Part shown: one piece after another, positions 25,851 to 35,491 of the stretch
Position numbering within the stretch: the first letter of the stretch is position 1
Layout: the number at the start of each line of letters is the position of its first letter
Assembly (NCBI RefSeq): GCF_000834055.1
Contig: NZ_JXSQ01000006.1
Span: 62,001 to 126,000 of the forward strand
Direction: 5' to 3'
DNA length: 64,000 bases
Source: Leucobacter komagatae
GTDB taxonomy: Bacteria; Actinomycetota; Actinomycetes; Actinomycetales; Microbacteriaceae
Program-made: the position numbers and the translations under genes
Notes under the pieces: model-generated
Seen by the model: only the letters and a program-made list of their open reading frames with translations
What the model was told of the DNA's origin: nothing
Databases searched by the model: none

Positions 25851-28800
25851 TCATTTCTGCACCGGCGTCCTCACGGCGACGCTTGCGCACCGCCAGCACT
25901 CCGGCTGCGAACAGGAGCATGATGCCGGCGATCGTTCCGGCGGCGAGCACCGATCCACCGGTGGTCGCGAGCGCCGCAGCAATTGGGTGCTGCTGCACGT
26001 CCGGTTCCTGCACTGTCGCGGACTGCACGGTGACCTGGCAGTCTCAGACTCGTTCCCGTTCGCGTCGGTCGCCGTCACGAAGAGCTTCGCTCCCGCTGGC
26101 TGCTCGACCGTCAGCGTGATGCTGAACGAACCGTCCGTGCCCGCGACGCCCGTGCCGATGATGTTGCCAGCGGCGTCGTACACCGTGACCGTGGAGCCGG
26201 GCTCGGCGTGACCGGTGACGATCTTGCCGAGGGTTGGATCCAGCGTCGGCGCGAGCGGGGCGATGCTATCGACCGTCACCGTGACCGGGGCCGAGTCGGT
26301 ACCGGCCTCGTTCGTCGCCACGACGGTGAGTCGCTCGCCCTCTGCGCCGGCGCGCTCCAGCGTGATGCTGAACTTGCCGTCGGCGCCGGCAACACCGGTC
26401 CCGATAACAGTGCCGTCGGCACCTGTCACCGTGATCGTCATGTTCGGCTCCGAGGTGCCAGACACGATCTTGCCGTCGGTCGGGTTGACCTTTGGCGGGG
26501 CGGGGGTATCCGAGTTCACCGGCACGACGACCGGGTCGGACTCGTTGTCTGCGGCGTCGGTCGCGGTCGCGGTGACCATGTCGCCGGTCTGTGCGGCCGG
26601 CTTCAGCGCGATGCTGAACGCGCCATCGGTCCCGGCAACGCCGGTTCCAATCGTCACGCCGGCTTCGTTCCGAATCGTAACGGTCGCTCCGGGCTCAGCC
26701 GAGCCCGTCACGATCTTGCCGCTGGACGGGTGCACCGTCGGTGCGTCAGGCGCGCTTGCGTCAACGACCACGTTGGTCGGATCAGACACGTTGCCTGCTG
26801 CGTCCTTCGCCGTGACTGACAGCTCAGCACCGTCAGCGGCAGCGGGGCTGATCGGGAAGGCAAAGTTGCCGTCCTCGTCCGCCTTGCCGGACCCAACAAT
26901 CGTGCCCTCCGAGTCGCGGACCACAACGGTCGCTCCCGGCTCGGCCTGACCTGACACCTGCGTGCCATCGGTCGGGTTGACGATCGGTGCGTCAGGAGCG
27001 GCAGAGTCGACCACGACGACGGTCGGGTCAGACTCGTTGCCAGCGGGGTCCTTCACCACAACGGAGATCTCGTCACCGTTACCGGGTACCGGGCTGAGAT
27101 CGACAACGAAGTTGCCGTCCTCATCCGCAACACCCTCACCGATGACGTTGCCATCGGCGTCCTTCACGATGACCTCAGCACCTGGCTCGGTCTTGCCCGT
27201 CACCGAGGAGCCGTCAGTCGGATCCACAACCGGGGCGGTCGGCGCGACAGCGTCCACCGTCACGAGCGTTGCATCAGAAACGTTGCCTGCAGCATCAACC
27301 GCCGTCGCTGAGAGCTCCGCGCCATCGGCAGCAGCCGGGCTCAGCGGGAACGCGAAGTTCCCTTCTTCGTCAGCCTTGCCCGAACCGAGCACGGTGCCGT
27401 CCTCGTCACGAATCACGACCGTCGCCCCAGGCTCGGCCTGGCCCGATACTCGCTCGCCGTTCGACGGGTTCACCACAGGCGCGGCGGGAGCAATCGAATC
27501 AACCATAACGTCGGTGGCGTCTGACACGTTGTCGTCGGCATCGGTCGCGGTGACAGAAATCACTGTCTCGTGCGCTGGCTGCGGCGAGAGTGCGATCGTG
27601 AATGAGCCGTCGAGACCCGCAGAGCCGGTTCCGATCACGATGCCGTCGTCGTTGCGAACGGTCACCGTCGATCCTGGCTGCGCAGTTCCCGTTGCCTTCG
27701 CACCGGACGTGGGGTTCACCACTGGTGCGGCCGGCGGAACAGCGTTGATCAGTTCGACCGCGGTCGTGTCGACCGCGCTCGCACCATCGATCGTGAACGA
27801 CAGCGTCGCGGCTCCCGCGGCGGTCGCCGTGAGGGTCGCGGTGAACGTACCGTCACCGTTGCTCGTGACGTCGCTGAGTGCGCCCTCGGAGGTTTCGATT
27901 GCGACAGCAGGAAGCGGCGTCGAATCGATGAGGTTGCCGTTGGCGTCCTTCAGCGTCACCGTGATGGTGGCCTCGGTCGTGCCGTCGGCCTTGATCTTGG
28001 TCACGTCGGACTCGATCGTGGAGGTGCTGGTGCTCACGGCGCCGGCGTTGAACACCAGTTCCTTGGCCACACCAACTGCGTCGCCACCGAGGGTAACGCT
28101 TGCGGGGTAGCTCCCAGCCTTCACCGAGGTGAACGTGCCGGTTGCGGTGCCGTCTGCGCCCGTCACCCAGTCGACGAGGTTTGGCGTGACCGCCGCGGGA
28201 ACGTCGACGCTGAAGGTCGCGTTCGGCACGGCGTTGCCGTTGCTATCGCGTGCGGTGAGCACCACGGTGTATGCGCTCGTGCCGTCTGCGGCGACCGGGC
28301 CATCCGGGGTCACCGTCCAGCTCGACTGCGACGCGTCCGCAGCGCCTGGCGCGAACTCGACGTCTTGCGGGGCACCCGAAATGGTGTCGCCCGCGATTTC
28401 GGCGCCGATCGCGTAGCGGCCGGCGACAGTCGAGGTGAGGGTGACCTGTGTCGCACCGAACTCGTCGGTTACCGCAGGAGTGCTTGCTGAAACGTTCGCC
28501 GGCACCGTGAAGTCGACGGCGACACCCGCGATGGGGTTGCCGAATGCGTCCTTCGCGGTGGCGGTCGCGGTGTGCGTAGCTTCGCCGTTGGCGAGCACGG
28601 ATCCCGGGCTCACGGAGAAGACCGAGGCGCTCGCGTTGGCCGCACCCGCGATGAATTCAACGTTGCCTGCACCGGGGATCGGGGCGCCCTCGACGGTCGC
28701 TGAGACAGCGACGAGCCCGGCTTCGGTTGATGTGATCGGGAGCGTGGCTTCACCGTTCTCATCGGTGAGCACCCCGCCGCCCGCAGCCGGCTGACCAGCG

Positions 28801-30827
28801 ACCGAGAAGTTCACGGTCGCGTTCGCGACGCTGTTGCCGTGTGCGTCTTTGAGTGTCACCGTAGCCGTGTGCGCGTCAACGCCGTCAGCAATTTTCTTGC
28901 CGGTCGAGAGCGCCAACGATGAGTTCTTCATCGAGATTGCACCGGCCACGAACGCGGCCGAGCCGGTTCCCAGGTGCGTCTTCGTATCGGCTGTGGCAGT
29001 GATCTGCTTCACACCGGAGACGGTCGACACCACCGTTGCCTCATAGACGCCGGGGGTCACCTCGGAAAACGCGCTGATTGTGACGCCGGTTTCCGGATCC
29101 GCGGTGGCGGCCACGCGCTCAGCTGCGCCGGGGATCAGGTTTCCGTTCGCGTCCTTCAGCGTGATCGTTGCTGTGTGCGCGGTCTCACCGTCGGCGGTCT
29201 TGTTGCCACCGGTGACGACAAGCGTCGATGCGTTCTCGCCGCCGTCTGGTGCACCCGGGGTGAACGTGACGGTCGGGCCGGAAATGTCAACGCCGTCGAC
29301 AGTGGCCGAAACGATCGCGTTGCCTGAGGCCGTGGACGACAGCGTCGCTGTGTAGGTTCCGTCGCCGTTGTCGCGCACCGCGCTCGGCGTGCCGATTGTG
29401 CTTGCGATGGTGACCGTCGCTCCGCCAACTGTCATCGGGGCGCCAGTCGCCCCAAACGTCGACACGGTAATCGTCGACTCCGCTTGGCCGTCTGCCGCGA
29501 GGGTCGTTGGCGTCGCGGCAATCTGCGACTGCGACGCGTCGAATCGGTCGGATACCTCGACGACGTTGGTCTCGGTAGACGTGGCGTCGACGGGCGTCAT
29601 ATCGATCGCGAGCTTCGGCGACGCGTACAGAATCTGCGCCGTCTGCGTGCCCACCCCCGTCGCTTCGACGGTCAGCGTGATCGACGCAGCACCCTTGAGG
29701 GCGATGTCACCGGCAGCCCACCGCCCGGTTTGCGGATCGTAGGTTCCGGTTCCGGATTGCGATTTCAGGGTGACCCCGGCTGGCAGTGGGAACTCCACGG
29801 TGACCGCGTCAGCGATGTCGGGCCCGATCTCGTTGTCCACGGTAAGCGTGTACTCGAAGGTGTCGCCCACCTCAGCGGTGGCGACCGAAACCGCGGAGCT
29901 CGCCCCGATGTCCGCGATCTTCAGATCGGCGGAAAAGCTTGCGAAGTACGTCCGTGTCACTGACGCTGCCGGAGCGACTTCGGGGAGCACCCAACCGATG
30001 GCCATGCCGTTGTCAACGACAGTCTGGCACGACGCGGGGAGCCCGGCTTCGCCAACGCACTCGTTCTTCAGCCCGCCAAACTTCTTCGCTGTTTTACGAA
30101 CGCCCTGGTACTCCCCGCCAGAGAATTGTGCGCCGGGAGACACCCCGACGAACGAGGACGTGGCCGTGGTCCCGGTTCCCAGGCTCGAGACGGAGTTCGA
30201 GTCGAACCGGTTCGTGCCCTTGTCAGAGCCGGCAAACATGCTGTCAACCCAGTACCCCAGCTGCGCGATCACCGGCGAGGCGGAGCGGTTCGTGTACGTG
30301 AGGTCGGTGCGAATTGCGTTTGCGCCGAGCACATACGAGTCACGCTTGGTGACGGTTGTTGCGGCGTTCGAAAGCGTCGACGAGATCCAGAAGGGATCCT
30401 GCGATGTCCCTGTGCCGCCGAACTTCTGGACCGCGCCCGTAGCGACTGGCATCAAGTCCGCATTTGCCGAGTTCACGAGCGTCGCGCCGGTGTTGAACGG
30501 AGTGGAGGCATTGCCGCCCGGAAAGTACGCACGAGTCCCGAAGGCGGGCGAACCGAGCTGGCTGCCGGTCGACGAGTCCAGCACCACCAGATCAATCGGC
30601 GAGTTCGTCGCGGTGATCTTGCCGAGAGCCACGGTGCCCGTGCGAATCGGATCGGCAGCCTGCGCTGCGGTAGCGGTGCCGACCATCGCGGCGCCGACTG
30701 TCAGAAGGCCAGCAAGTCCGACCGCGAGGCTTTTCGTGGCGAGGGCCGCAAGGCCTCTGCGCGGCGGGGCTTCGCCCTCGATCGTCACTGCTGCAGGGAT
30801 GTGGTTTCCCCGTCGTATGTTGTGCAC
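25851..30827 (-). CDS. Giant Ig-repeat surface adhesin, LATTG sorting signal displaced by a frame slip
   Basis: A 1658-codon exported protein. From the N-terminus: a signal peptide (about residues 25-60), a non-repeated head domain, a DUF11-like module (VGDTFEYTLTVDNE), six Big_1/invasin-like modules of about 100 aa (each with ADGxxxxTxTVTLKDANGN), and seven bacterial Ig modules of about 82 aa (each starting P-x-x-P-x-V-x-P and containing SGxAEPGATVxV). In this frame the end is a meaningless basic tail to 25851. In the other frame, to 25846, the end is LATTG, a hydrophobic helix and a KRRR tail. One missing base near 26030 (GCC-AGG for GCC-CAG-G) would restore the anchor, giving about 1660 aa. 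It is probably a cell-wall-attached adhesin. GTG 30827 is chosen; a GTG at about residue 14 is possible. Confidence 0.78.
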   Translation of the reverse strand: MHNIRRGNHIPAAVTIEGEAPPRRGLAALATKSLAVGLAGLLTVGAAMVGTATAAQAADPIRTGTVALGKITATNSPIDLVVLDSSTGSQLGSPAFGTRAYFPGGNASTPFNTGATLVNSANADLMPVATGAVQKFGGTGTSQDPFWISSTLSNAATTVTKRDSYVLGANAIRTDLTYTNRSASPVIAQLGYWVDSMFAGSDKGTNRFDSNSVSSLGTGTTATSSFVGVSPGAQFSGGEYQGVRKTAKKFGGLKNECVGEAGLPASCQTVVDNGMAIGWVLPEVAPAASVTRTYFASFSADLKIADIGASSAVSVATAEVGDTFEYTLTVDNEIGPDIADAVTVEFPLPAGVTLKSQSGTGTYDPQTGRWAAGDIALKGAASITLTVEATGVGTQTAQILYASPKLAIDMTPVDATSTETNVVEVSDRFDASQSQIAATPTTLAADGQAESTITVSTFGATGAPMTVGGATVTIASTIGTPSAVRDNGDGTYTATLSSTASGNAIVSATVDGVDISGPTVTFTPGAPDGGENASTLVVTGGNKTADGETAHTATITLKDANGNLIPGAAERVAATADPETGVTISAFSEVTPGVYEATVVSTVSGVKQITATADTKTHLGTGSAAFVAGAISMKNSSLALSTGKKIADGVDAHTATVTLKDAHGNSVANATVNFSVAGQPAAGGGVLTDENGEATLPITSTEAGLVAVSATVEGAPIPGAGNVEFIAGAANASASVFSVSPGSVLANGEATHTATATAKDAFGNPIAGVAVDFTVPANVSASTPAVTDEFGATQVTLTSTVAGRYAIGAEIAGDTISGAPQDVEFAPGAADASQSSWTVTPDGPVAADGTSAYTVVLTARDSNGNAVPNATFSVDVPAAVTPNLVDWVTGADGTATGTFTSVKAGSYPASVTLGGDAVGVAKELVFNAGAVSTSTSTIESDVTKIKADGTTEATITVTLKDANGNLIDSTPLPAVAIETSEGALSDVTSNGDGTFTATLTATAAGAATLSFTIDGASAVDTTAVELINAVPPAAPVVNPTSGAKATGTAQPGSTVTVRNDDGIVIGTGSAGLDGSFTIALSPQPAHETVISVTATDADDNVSDATDVMVDSIAPAAPVVNPSNGERVSGQAEPGATVVIRDEDGTVLGSGKADEEGNFAFPLSPAAADGAELSATAVDAAGNVSDATLVTVDAVAPTAPVVDPTDGSSVTGKTEPGAEVIVKDADGNVIGEGVADEDGNFVVDLSPVPGNGDEISVVVKDPAGNESDPTVVVVDSAAPDAPIVNPTDGTQVSGQAEPGATVVVRDSEGTIVGSGKADEDGNFAFPISPAAADGAELSVTAKDAAGNVSDPTNVVVDASAPDAPTVHPSSGKIVTGSAEPGATVTIRNEAGVTIGTGVAGTDGAFSIALKPAAQTGDMVTATATDAADNESDPVVVPVNSDTPAPPKVNPTDGKIVSGTSEPNMTITVTGADGTVIGTGVAGADGKFSITLERAGAEGERLTVVATNEAGTDSAPVTVTVDSIAPLAPTLDPTLGKIVTGHAEPGSTVTVYDAAGNIIGTGVAGTDGSFSITLTVEQPAGAKLFVTATDANGNESETARSPCSPRQCRNRTCSSTQLLRRSRPPVDRCSPPERSPASCSCSQPECWRCASVAVRTPVQK

Positions 30828-30918
30828 TCTATATTCCGTTCTTCATTCACGTTGTCAAACTGCGGGGAACGACCTGCATCCCGTGCGGGAGCACGGGCAA
30901 TGCCTCGTTCCGCGTGGA

Positions 30919-31350
30919 CTACTGCGCGGCTGCGTCCCGCTTGGCGACGGTGTAAGTCAGCAGATCGCTGCCGTCGACCGTGGTGACACCGAGCCGGATC
31001 GAGTACTCGTCGTTCCCGAGCGAATACACGCGATCGTTGCCGTGCGTGCCGCTTTCCCCGGTGATCGCGAAGCCCGCGCCGGTGAGCTCGTCGAGCGCGA
31101 CCTGGCGGGTGTCGCCCTGATCCAGCTTCACGTTGACCGTCCACACACCGTCGCTCTGCGCTGCTGCGAGCACAGAGCCGTCCGCGATCTCAACGGCGGC
31201 AGGGAAGTTACCCGGGAGTGCGGGCTCCGCTGCACCCGTGCAGCCGATGAGGGTCGCGCTGAGTGCGAGACCGGAGACGACAGCGGCGGCGCGTACAGCT
31301 GTACGGCGACGACGCGGCGGCTGAATCGTGTGGGAACGCAGCAGTGGCAT
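30919..31350 (-). CDS. Putative lipoprotein
   Basis: A 143-aa protein with a basic N-terminus, a hydrophobic stretch and the lipobox LIGC (Cys at about residue 38), so it should be diacylated and tethered to the membrane. The mature part has no recognised domain; it is short, with alternating strands (VWTVNVKLDQGDTRQVAL, EYSIRLGVTTVDG). It lies 91 bases upstream of the adhesin gene, same strand, so co-expression is possible. ATG 31350 has GAAGGA upstream and is preferred to the ATG at 31380. Confidence 0.7.
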   Translation of the reverse strand: MPLLRSHTIQPPRRRRTAVRAAAVVSGLALSATLIGCTGAAEPALPGNFPAAVEIADGSVLAAAQSDGVWTVNVKLDQGDTRQVALDELTGAGFAITGESGTHGNDRVYSLGNDEYSIRLGVTTVDGSDLLTYTVAKRDAAAQ

Positions 31351-31693
31351 GAGGCAATGTCCTTCGGTCGCGAGGGTCACGGTGCCCCAGAGGTTGGGTC
31401 ACGTTCTTCGCGCGTTATAAGACTCACCCGAGCGGCCTCCCGCATGAAGAAAAGCGCGCAATTTACGAACCGCTGGCGCTGTCTTTACGAACTCACGCGA
31501 GCGCTTGCGTAGGGGGAAATACCACTTGCAGTAGCGTCTGCACGTACCCGGATTCGTGTGCAGGGCGGGCTAACCCTCACGATCGCAGTAGCGTGCACCC
31601 CTAGAGCCGTGGCCGGGCTGCTCACCCGCCGCAGGCGACAGAGAGGCCGAGCACAGCGACAGCAACCGCGGTCGGCGAACGCTGCACCGGGGC
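31351..31693. other. Intergenic region, no gene recognised
   Basis: This stretch of about 340 bases lies upstream of the lipoprotein gene and downstream of the membrane protein gene. It contains no frame with family resemblance. It should hold the lipoprotein promoter, but no convincing -35/-10 pair is seen. Confidence 0.4.
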
Positions 31694-32110
31694 CTAGGGC
31701 CGATCCGCTCCGCTCGAATGCTTCGCAACGAAAAACGCCGAGGTGCCTGTCACGGCGAGTACGACCCCGACGAGCACGGCGACGAAAGCGGCTGAGGCGA
31801 GGTCGTTGACCTGCACGATCCACACCGCCAAGCCTGCCTCGAGGAGGAAGAGGGCTACCCATGACCAAACGACGACCCGTCGGCGCGCGAGGCTCGGCTC
31901 AGCGGTTCTCAGGTAGCGCACCGAGCTGACCGCGGCCAGCACGGTCGTGGTGACGAGGAAGATGGGCCCAAGAACATACCAGGCTGCCAGGAGCAGGAGA
32001 AAGCCGAGCCAGACATGAGCCTCCGACTCGACCCGGAACGACAGCGGCGCCAAGAAGATCACCAGCGTCAAAACCCCGAAGGCGACGGCGGCCCATCTCG
32101 TTGATTTCAC
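31694..32110 (-). CDS. Small membrane protein of unknown function
   Basis: A 138-aa protein with four hydrophobic segments (about residues 7-25, 35-60, 80-100, 105-125). No family recognised. It starts with ATG 32110 and is followed by a charged tail. Its neighbour upstream on the same strand is the uncharacterised gene at 32167, 56 bases away. Confidence 0.55.
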   Translation of the reverse strand: MKSTRWAAVAFGVLTLVIFLAPLSFRVESEAHVWLGFLLLLAAWYVLGPIFLVTTTVLAAVSSVRYLRTAEPSLARRRVVVWSWVALFLLEAGLAVWIVQVNDLASAAFVAVLVGVVLAVTGTSAFFVAKHSSGADRP

Positions 32111-32166
32111 GAGTTCAGACTACTCGGGTGGGCCTGCGACGGTCGGGGCGATCGGGCACGACGCGG

Positions 32167-32847
32167 TCAGGACGCCAAGGGTGACGTGATCTTGGTCGCC
32201 CGGAAGGACTGCCCGTCCTTGGTTGCACCCCACCTGCGCCAGTGCTTTGTCGACAGCCGGAAGGGCAAATGCTCCTGTACGTGCACAGCTGCGGCACGCA
32301 GCCGATCGTCGGCGGGGAACGTGAGCCAGAGCGAGAGCGAGGAGGCGGTCGTGCCGAACGTCGCGCGCACCCCAGAAGCACCGAGCAGGCGCCCGTAGCC
32401 GTCCACGGCGAAGCGACCGAAGGCGTCGGCATCGATCCCCGCATATGGGGTTCCCGCCGCGGGGTCGACCGGGGCCACCCGCGCGCTCCAGACCAGTGAG
32501 GCGAGCGGATGCCCGTGGCCGGTCACGGCTCGCGAATCGGCACTGCTCAGGGCGTCGAGCGTGGCATCGACGTGCTCGGGGAGCACACGCCATCCTGTGT
32601 GCGTGCGCTGCCTGCCCTGCGGCCCGCCAAAGTGCTCCGTCGCGAACGCTTCGAAGCGGTCTGCGATGTCGGGTGGGCCTCCCGCCCAGAGCTGGAAGGA
32701 CAGCTCGGGGGCGCCGACGGTCACCACTGCGGCGTCGAGGAAGGCCTGCACGCTCTCGTACGCCTTGCGAGGGTTCTTCGTGCGCAGGGAGTGCGCACCG
32801 CCCGCCGACGCAGGCAACCCGTCGTAGGTCACGACCTCCTGATGCAC
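32167..32847 (-). CDS. Conserved-looking protein of unknown function
   Basis: A 226-aa soluble protein. Residues include SLRTKNPRKAYESVQAFLDAA near the start and STKHWRRWGATKDGQSFRATKITSPLAS at the end (given in parts). I do not recognise the family. The GTG at 32847 is chosen because GGGGGA lies six bases upstream and the sequence before it does not look coding. A decayed copy of its last 45 codons sits at 13438-13577, so this gene or its neighbourhood has been duplicated and partly lost. Confidence 0.6.
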   Translation of the reverse strand: MHQEVVTYDGLPASAGGAHSLRTKNPRKAYESVQAFLDAAVVTVGAPELSFQLWAGGPPDIADRFEAFATEHFGGPQGRQRTHTGWRVLPEHVDATLDALSSADSRAVTGHGHPLASLVWSARVAPVDPAAGTPYAGIDADAFGRFAVDGYGRLLGASGVRATFGTTASSLSLWLTFPADDRLRAAAVHVQEHLPFRLSTKHWRRWGATKDGQSFRATKITSPLAS

Positions 32848-32939
32848 TGTCACTCCCCCATTATCTTGCACGCCAGGGCCAGCGCTGGCGCGGCCGCCTG
32901 CACGGTTGGCTTCGTTCGGCCGGTCGATACCCTTGGAGC

Positions 32940-33467
32940 ATGACGGAGCTTCACCGAAGTGCAACCATTTGCCTGCAGGAGGCAGGGTGGGTTTTCGAGC
33001 CGCCTCTACCAACGAAGGAGTCGCTCCCCGCCGTGTTACGGACTGCACCTGAATCGGTGATCCGCTGGGTGTCCTCGTTCTCGCTCCTTTCGAATGCAGA
33101 CGACACGGTGTGGTTCTTGGCTCGCGAGGACTACTCACCCAAACCCGACAGCGCGTTCAAATGGAACGAACTCGAACAGCTGAGCTTGCAGGCTGCGTCG
33201 ACGGACGATGAGACCGCGGCGGTCTCCAGTTTTTGGAAGCGCCACTTCCCCATCTTGCTTTCGGTGCGCCACGGATACGAGTACTTGGCGGTGCGAGAGG
33301 ATGGCGCAGTCGTTCACGGAGCGGAGCCGGAGTTTGAAGAGGCGTCCGTCGTGTTCTCCCACTTCGATGAGCTTTTGCGGCACATCTCCTCGCGCCCGGA
33401 AGCGCAGGAGCCCATCGTCGAGAGGCTCCTTTTCGATGCCGCTCCCGACACCATGCTCAGCCGCTAA
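32940..33467 (+). CDS. SMI1/KNR4 (SUKH)-like protein
   Basis: A 175-aa protein with a SUKH-like pattern: an early Trp-rich loop, FWKRHFPILLSVRHGYEYLAVREDG (about residues 96-120, read in parts), GAVVHGAEPEFEE, and a late FDELLRHI helix. SUKH domains are common immunity proteins of polymorphic toxins and also occur as housekeeping proteins. No toxin is visible next to it. It is convergent with the pentapeptide-repeat gene with a 4-base overlap. ATG 32940 has GGAG just upstream at an unusually short distance. Confidence 0.55.
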   Translation: MTELHRSATICLQEAGWVFEPPLPTKESLPAVLRTAPESVIRWVSSFSLLSNADDTVWFLAREDYSPKPDSAFKWNELEQLSLQAASTDDETAAVSSFWKRHFPILLSVRHGYEYLAVREDGAVVHGAEPEFEEASVVFSHFDELLRHISSRPEAQEPIVERLLFDAAPDTMLSR

Positions 33468-34222
33468 CTCGCGGGAGCCGGGTCCAACGGTAGATCGTCC
33501 GCACGCCCAGCAGCGGCGGCACGCGCGTAGCGGTGCGCGTACGCCTCGCGCGCGGCGTCGATCTGATCCTCCCCGTCCCATTGGTCAGGCAGTGGGTCGC
33601 CGTCCCGCCGGGAGCGGGTGACGCGGGCGAGCCCAAACGCGACGGGCGTGTTCACAAAAGCGCACCGAGTAAAGCTCGTATCTGCGGAGAATGCGGCATC
33701 CACGAACGTGCAGTCCGTGAAGGTGGTGTCCGAGAATGCTGCCCCGCTGAGGTCGGTGACATCGAACCTGCAGCCCTCGAACCGAGTGTTCGGCAACGAC
33801 CTGAGGCTTCGCAGATCCGCCCCCGTGAAATCGCACGCGGCGACCCGCGTACCGATCGCCAGCCCCTTCAACGATGCATCACGGAAGCTGCACCGCACGA
33901 AGCTGCGGTCGAACCTGGGCTGCCCGGTCAACGATGCGGAATCGAACAGGCAGTCCGAGAGGTCAGATTCGAAGAACAACAGCCGGCCTCGGGCATGGCG
34001 GAAATCCGCGCCGGCTAGCGTGAGGAACCGGAACTGCAGCCCGTCCCGCCCCGCCTTCACGCCGCGGAGATCGAGCAGGCCGTCCTTCGTTGTCGCCCAG
34101 TCGGTGTCGAACCGATGCGGACCCTTCACGATGCGCGCCTGCTCAAGGATCTGCTCCCGCAGCGCAGCCAACCGGTCAGGCGTCCACCGGCGCGACAGCG
34201 CAGCAGCGCCGGGCGCATTCAC
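33464..34222 (-). CDS. Pentapeptide-repeat protein
   Basis: A 252-aa protein with a repeat run from about residue 65 to 200 in which every fifth residue is Leu or Phe and each turn shows A(D/N)(L/F)xx (FRHARGRLLFFESDL, ADLRSLRSL, DTTFTDCTF, DAAFSADTS). This folds as a right-handed quadrilateral beta-helix. Some members block DNA gyrase or protect it; many have no known role. The ATG overlaps the stop of the gene upstream (ATGA), so it is translationally coupled to it. Confidence 0.8.
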   Translation of the reverse strand: MNAPGAAALSRRWTPDRLAALREQILEQARIVKGPHRFDTDWATTKDGLLDLRGVKAGRDGLQFRFLTLAGADFRHARGRLLFFESDLSDCLFDSASLTGQPRFDRSFVRCSFRDASLKGLAIGTRVAACDFTGADLRSLRSLPNTRFEGCRFDVTDLSGAAFSDTTFTDCTFVDAAFSADTSFTRCAFVNTPVAFGLARVTRSRRDGDPLPDQWDGEDQIDAAREAYAHRYARAAAAGRADDLPLDPAPAS

Positions 34223-34734
34223 TTTCCGGCCATCGGGGTCGCGGTCGTCGCCTCCGGATCCGCGGGGGTGTCGGGGGTGGCCGCTTCCTCGATGAGGAAC
34301 GCGATCTTCCCTCGTTCTTCGTCCGCGTCGAACGCGGGGTCACGAGTAGCGATGCGAGTCATGAGGTCGGCGATTGCCGTGTGGATCGTTAGCCGGAGGA
34401 AGGCGATCGGGTCGGCGGCGACTTCGACTTCGTCTTTGCTGATCCGGATCTCTCCCGTCACCGTGCGTCGCGAGAGAAACACCCGCGGTGTTCGCAACCC
34501 GGACGGCCCGGGCGCCGGCGTGATGTCGCCTCCGACCATCAGGAAGAGGTCGAAGTGATACGAGAACCCCACAGTGCGCAGGCCCCGTTTGATCCGCGCG
34601 AGCTCCTCGATGTAGCCGGCCTGCGGGGATGGGCCGCCCCACACGGTGCGGAACGTGATCCGCCCGTTCGGTTCGCTGTCGCGTTCCGCGCTGCCCTGTT
34701 CCTGCTGGCTGTCGCTGCCAATGGGATCAGTCAT
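34219..34734 (-). CDS. Protein of unknown function, immunity-like operon
   Basis: A 171-aa protein with a charged N-terminus (SQQEQGSAERDSEPNG) and a mixed alpha/beta middle; no family recognised and no signal peptide. It lies between the 34727 gene (8-base overlap) and the pentapeptide-repeat gene (4-base overlap), so the three are one transcript. Confidence 0.55.
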   Translation of the reverse strand: MTDPIGSDSQQEQGSAERDSEPNGRITFRTVWGGPSPQAGYIEELARIKRGLRTVGFSYHFDLFLMVGGDITPAPGPSGLRTPRVFLSRRTVTGEIRISKDEVEVAADPIAFLRLTIHTAIADLMTRIATRDPAFDADEERGKIAFLIEEAATPDTPADPEATTATPMAGK

Positions 34735-35179
34735 CGCGAGGCCCCACGGGGATCGGGTCTGTCGCCCCGTCTGGCGTCACGACCTCCCAGCGCAGATCGG
34801 GCGCTCCCGGCGGGATGAGCGGGGCGATCCACTCGGCCACGACCTCGACGATGACGTCCAACAAGCGCTCGCGAGACCACCCCTGGGGACGCGCGGGAAC
34901 CGCGGGCTCCCAACCCTCCTCGCCCCAGATCGCTCCGAAGAGTTCCCGATCATCGCCGAGTTGCCGATCCAGGGAGAACGCGTCAGCGCCCTCGAAACGC
35001 GCCCACACACCGAACGGACCCTCGGCATCCTGATCGAGAAACACGTCGATGAGCACGCCGTCCGCACTGTCCGCGCCGACGGCCGCTGCGCGGTGGATCG
35101 CGGAGAGCCGGTCGGCCGTGGGCTGAGAGGCCGCATCGAGCACGGCTCTGAGTGCATTGCGATACTCGGTAGTTTCCAC
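34727..35179 (-). CDS. Protein of unknown function, first gene of a three-gene operon
   Basis: A 150-aa soluble acidic protein (METTEYRNALRAVLDAA at the start, a DGVLIDVFLDQDAEG turn, and a WIAPLIPPGAPDLRWEV tail). No family recognised. It heads the operon with the 34219 and pentapeptide genes. Its size and acidic character resemble immunity proteins, but this is a weak argument. Confidence 0.5.
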   Translation of the reverse strand: METTEYRNALRAVLDAASQPTADRLSAIHRAAAVGADSADGVLIDVFLDQDAEGPFGVWARFEGADAFSLDRQLGDDRELFGAIWGEEGWEPAVPARPQGWSRERLLDVIVEVVAEWIAPLIPPGAPDLRWEVVTPDGATDPIPVGPRDD

Positions 35180-35491
35180 GGAAGCAGTGTATCGAGAGGG
35201 CTTTCGGGGTGCGAGAGGGGCGAGCGAGGGGCGAGCGGCGATGATCGTGAACGATCACCCGCATCGCCATGTTCGGATAGACGACATCCTCGTCTTCAAT
35301 GCCGAAGCCGGCACGCAACACCCCCGACACCTCACGTCCGCCGGTCCACGAGACACTGCCCGCGGCGAGGGTCAGCACGTACCGGCGCCTCTCAAGGAGT
35401 GGATGTGTCTCGATCGCTGCCAGCGGCCGTCTCGCATCTGCAGCGCAGTACGGGTGATCGTGCCGAACTTACGTTGAGGTCGGCACGTCAC
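35180..35491. other. Intergenic region, no gene recognised
   Basis: About 310 bases between the operon that starts at 35179 (minus) and the membrane protein gene that ends at 35492 (minus). I see no supported gene or clear hairpin. Confidence 0.4.

Noticed and set aside
29770-31512. 580-codon plus-strand frame across the adhesin and lipoprotein genes
   Set aside because: It is antisense to the repeat-rich adhesin and carries no domain.
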